From Gelidibacter algens (lineage in GTDB: Bacteria; Bacteroidota; Bacteroidia; Flavobacteriales; Flavobacteriaceae): a DNA stretch of 64,000 bases. The stretch covers positions 1-64,000 of the forward strand of contig NZ_LZRN01000015.1 of the NCBI RefSeq assembly GCF_001678675.1, in the 5' to 3' direction. This document shows positions 61,530 through 64,000 of this stretch, one piece after another; within the stretch, counting starts at the first letter, position 1; each line of letters begins with the position of its first letter. Below the pieces are notes generated by a model that saw only the letters and a program-made list of their open reading frames with translations, was not told the DNA's origin and ran no database searches. The translations under genes and the position numbers were made by a program.

Positions 61530-62480
61530 TTATTTTTCAACGCTAATTACATCATCGGTTTTGTTCTCAATAGCTTCAGTGGGGATAGCGTCTTTTGGGG
61601 CATTTTCACTTGTCCAAATTTCACCTTCCGGATCCTTCGGTTTTGCAGGCGTTGTACCTTCAAAGGTCATTACGTAACTTGATACTTGAGCCATTTCATT
61701 AGGTTTTAAGGTTTGTTTCCAAGCAATCATTCCTTTTCCATTACGTCCACCTTCACTAATGGTGTTAAATATGTTTTTGATGCCACCACCTAAAATCCAA
61801 TTCTTGTCAGTGAGGTTAGGCCCAATTCCACCACCGCCGTCTGCCATGTGGCATGCCACACAATTAGCTTCATAGATGGTTTTTCCATTTGATAAATCTG
61901 CAGCATCGGTTAAAACAATTACAGAATTGAAATCAACCATATCTTTTGCAGTTTTTTTATACTCTTCCAGCTCCACTTTGGCCTGCGCTAATGTGGTCTG
62001 TAATTCATCATATTGATTTTCTCCATCAAAAACGTGATAGCGCAACATGTACACAAAGGCAAAAATAATGGACGCATAAAACCCATAAAGCCACCATGGC
62101 GGAAGATCATTGTCCAGTTCTTTGATGCCGTCATAATTGTGGTCCAGCACAATTTCGCCTTCTTTTTCCATAGGTTTTGAGCCCAACATTTTTTTGTAGG
62201 TATTCTTAACCCATTCCACAATTCGTAAAGGTGACTTTTTAGTTGCTAAAAACCGTGCTTGAGCTGCTTCATCCAAGCTCTGGAACATCACATTCTCTAA
62301 GGCACCAACAATGGCTTCAATAGCCAGAAGAACTAGCACTACCAGTAAAAGGAAAAGCATGATCACGGGGTATTTCATAAATGCAGGTTCATTGCCAGCA
62401 TCGACAAAAAATTCAATGAGTCCGAAAATAATTAAGAATATTAAGGGTACCCTGACGTAAGATGGGATTAAGTTTCTCAT
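61530..62480 (-). CDS. ccoP: cbb3 oxidase subunit III (CcoP), single-heme form
   Basis: This 316-residue protein has two N-terminal helices (8-26 and 33-58), a third near 128-147 (PPWWLYGFYASIIFAFVYML) and one cytochrome c domain with CVACHMADGGGGIGPNLTDK. Proteobacterial CcoP has two hemes; only one CxxCH is present here, as in many Bacteroidota. It transfers electrons to CcoO and CcoN. Its start overlaps ccoQ by 4 bases. Confidence 0.9.
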   Translation of the reverse strand: MRNLIPSYVRVPLIFLIIFGLIEFFVDAGNEPAFMKYPVIMLFLLLVVLVLLAIEAIVGALENVMFQSLDEAAQARFLATKKSPLRIVEWVKNTYKKMLGSKPMEKEGEIVLDHNYDGIKELDNDLPPWWLYGFYASIIFAFVYMLRYHVFDGENQYDELQTTLAQAKVELEEYKKTAKDMVDFNSVIVLTDAADLSNGKTIYEANCVACHMADGGGGIGPNLTDKNWILGGGIKNIFNTISEGGRNGKGMIAWKQTLKPNEMAQVSSYVMTFEGTTPAKPKDPEGEIWTSENAPKDAIPTEAIENKTDDVISVEK

Positions 62481-62662
62481 AGTGTAGTTTCGTTTTCGTT
62501 GTCTAAAGGAATATCACTCATTTTTTTGATATAATCTTTCTTTGCGGTAATCACCCAATAAAAAAGGGCAACGAAAAAAATGAAAAAGATAAGTAATGAG
62601 ATCATCGGGTATATTTCTATCCCCGCAATACTGTCCATATGGTTTTTTACAAATTTTAGCAT
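62477..62662 (-). CDS. ccoQ: CcoQ-like small subunit of cbb3 oxidase
   Basis: The product has 61 residues with one helix, about 17-39 (MISLLIFFIFFVALFYWVIT), followed by AKKDYIKKMSDIPLDNEN, the typical CcoQ layout. It lies between ccoNO (5-bp gap) and ccoP (4-base overlap). Confidence 0.85.
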   Translation of the reverse strand: MLKFVKNHMDSIAGIEIYPMISLLIFFIFFVALFYWVITAKKDYIKKMSDIPLDNENETTL

Positions 62663-62667
62663 GATTC

Positions 62668-64000
62668 TTAGTTTTGTGTGGTTTCTAAATCTTGTAATTT
62701 AATATCAGTTCCTAAGCGCTGTAAGTAAGCAATTATGGCTACAATCTCACGATTTCGCATTTCTACGAAGTCTGCGCCGCTACTATTCTTATCGGCTTCA
62801 TATGATTCCACAAAGTCTGGGTCAGAATATAGATTTTCTTCAATTTTCTCACCTTGTGCTGCCATGTGCTGCTGTGCGTTTGCAATCTCCTCATCAGTGT
62901 AAGGTACACCCAAGGTTACCATAGCTCTCATTTTGGTTTCTGTGTTTGACTTATCCAATTCGCTTTTAATTAACCATTTGTAAGCTGGCATAATCGATCC
63001 TGATGAGGTACTTTGAGGGTCATACATATGGTTGAAATGCCAATTGTCAGAATACTTGCCTCCAACTCTATGCAAATCAGGCCCAGTACGTTTACTTCCC
63101 CAAAGGAATGGATGGTCATACACAAATTCACCTGCTTTTGAGAATTCGCCATAGCGCTCAACTTCATCCCTAAAAGGTCTGACCATTTGAGAATGGCAAC
63201 CTACACAACCCTCACGGATATAGAGATCCCTTCCTTCAAGTTCTAAAGGCGTATAAGGTTTGACACTGCTGATTGTTGGAATGTTCGATTTTACCATAAT
63301 GGTTGGTACAATTTGTATGATACCTCCTATAAGTATCGCCACCGTAGCTCCAATAGTCAATTGAATTGGTCTACGCTCTAACCAACTGTGCCAATGTTCA
63401 CCAGCAACTCGTTTTTTGGAAACACGTTGTAATGCTGGAGCTTCAGCAAGGTCATCAGTAACTTCGCTACCTTTTCTAATGGTTTGGACAACGTTGTAAA
63501 TTAACACAATCATCCCCGTAATATAAAGGGTACCACCAATGGCACGCATCCAATACATTGGCATAATTTCAGTAACAGTTTCTAAGAAGTTACCGTAAAC
63601 AAGGGTGCCGTCAGGATTAAATTGTTTCCACATACTGGCTTGGGTAAATCCTGCCACATACAATGGAAGGGCATACATAATAATCCCTAAAGTTCCAATC
63701 CAGAAATGTAAGTTAGCTAATCCAACAGAGTAAAGTTTAGTTTTTGTCATACGTGGAATCAACCAATAGATCATACCAAAGGCCAAGAATCCGTTCCATG
63801 CCAAGGCACCAACGTGAACGTGAGCAATAATCCAGTCGGTATAATGCGCAATCGCATTTACGTTTTTCAGAGATAACAGTGGCCCTTCAAAGGTGGCCAT
63901 CCCGTAACCTGTAATGGCAACGACCATAAATTTTAAAACAGGGTCAGTTCTTACTTTGTCCCAAGCACCACGAAGTGTTAAGAGTCCGTTGATCATCCCG
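62668..64000 (-). CDS. ccoNO: Fused cbb3 oxidase CcoN-CcoO, 5' end outside the window
   Basis: Only the C-terminal 440 or so residues are present; the gene runs off the right edge. Residues up to about 200 are the last helices of CcoN: ITGYGMATFEGPLLSLKNVN, HYTDWIIAHVHVGALAWNGF with heme and CuB-region His, and MYWMRAIGGTLYITGMIVLI. After a linker (RVSKKRVAGEHWHSWLERRP) comes CcoO with its helix and the heme motif CVGCHSQMVRPFRDE, PDLHRVGGKYSDNWHFNHM and the axial Met in GSIMPAYKWL. The fused N-O form is usual in Bacteroidota. It is the terminal oxidase for low oxygen. Confidence 0.9.
   Translation of the reverse strand, partial: GMINGLLTLRGAWDKVRTDPVLKFMVVAITGYGMATFEGPLLSLKNVNAIAHYTDWIIAHVHVGALAWNGFLAFGMIYWLIPRMTKTKLYSVGLANLHFWIGTLGIIMYALPLYVAGFTQASMWKQFNPDGTLVYGNFLETVTEIMPMYWMRAIGGTLYITGMIVLIYNVVQTIRKGSEVTDDLAEAPALQRVSKKRVAGEHWHSWLERRPIQLTIGATVAILIGGIIQIVPTIMVKSNIPTISSVKPYTPLELEGRDLYIREGCVGCHSQMVRPFRDEVERYGEFSKAGEFVYDHPFLWGSKRTGPDLHRVGGKYSDNWHFNHMYDPQSTSSGSIMPAYKWLIKSELDKSNTETKMRAMVTLGVPYTDEEIANAQQHMAAQGEKIEENLYSDPDFVESYEADKNSSGADFVEMRNREIVAIIAYLQRLGTDIKLQDLETTQN

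Noticed and set aside
1-64000. tRNA, rRNA, phage or insertion-sequence genes
   Set aside because: I saw no cloverleaf, no rRNA segment and no intact transposase or phage protein on either strand, although short decayed remnants cannot be excluded by eye.

Overview
This window looks like chromosomal DNA of a marine-type member of the Flavobacteriaceae (Bacteroidota). The DNA is AT-rich. Promoters carry the Bacteroidota -7 box TAnnTTTG. Many products are lipoproteins with Bacteroidota-style lipoboxes. The cbb3 oxidase has a fused CcoN-CcoO subunit, and several families typical of the group are present (LETM1-related protein, 2TM-domain proteins, LytS/LytTR pair, DUF4331, DUF2141, DUF5995). The genus cannot be fixed from this sequence alone.

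Layout. (1) 1.0-9.8 kb, minus strand: a tightly packed block reading class III aminotransferase, nitrilase-family amidase, VOC protein, fold-type-I Orn/Lys/Arg decarboxylase and an ATP-grasp ligase with a Lys/Ala-rich N-tail, followed after a hairpin-rich gap by a C45/penicillin-acyltransferase-like Ntn hydrolase. (2) 9.8-18.6 kb, minus strand: an accessory stretch of small secreted or membrane proteins, a three-gene TIR operon containing a 46-residue membrane ORF, diverged repeats and several broken genes. (3) 18.6-27.4 kb: esterase, M17 aminopeptidase and ATP-grasp on the plus strand, facing ATP-grasp, class I glutamine amidotransferase, YbdK/GCS2-like ligase, ATP-grasp and esterase on the minus strand. 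Blocks 1 and 3 together hold four ATP-grasp ligases and one GCS2-type ligase and probably make and trim an unknown amide-linked metabolite. (4) 27.8-37.6 kb: LytS/LytTR signalling genes, a LETM1-related protein, a DUF4331 pair with a TPR lipoprotein, an ECF sigma/anti-sigma pair and a Cu/Zn superoxide dismutase.

(5) 37.7-64 kb: a microaerobic and denitrification supercluster. It contains hemN, a universal stress protein, a NirK-cytochrome c fusion with nirV, a SCO copper chaperone and a porin, then a clade II nos operon (cytochrome c, fasciclin protein, nosZ, membrane protein, nosL, nosD, nosF, nosY). Next come copper-acquisition genes (Cys-rich small protein, Met-rich lipoprotein, OprC/NosA-like TonB receptor), hemerythrin and heme-copper-oxidase-like proteins, an iron-sulfur repair protein (Ric) and its likely Rrf2-family regulator. 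The window ends with the cbb3 oxidase locus (SafE-like protein, FixH, CcoG, CcoP, CcoQ, CcoNO), which runs off the right edge. Together they reduce nitrite to NO and N2O to N2 and respire oxygen at low concentration. No canonical NO reductase is in the window.

Regulation can be read from the sequence. hemN, nirK, the nos operon and the gene at 52147 each carry a CRP/FNR-type palindrome whose centre lies exactly 36.5 nt before the end of a TAnnTTTG box. nirK and nos also carry a second palindrome (GGA-N8-TCC) one base upstream of the first, and the same palindrome precedes ric and the Rrf2 gene.

Several genes, including conserved ones (hemN, universal stress protein, nosL, ccoG), are broken by one-base changes in homopolymers. 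These may be sequence errors rather than true pseudogenes.
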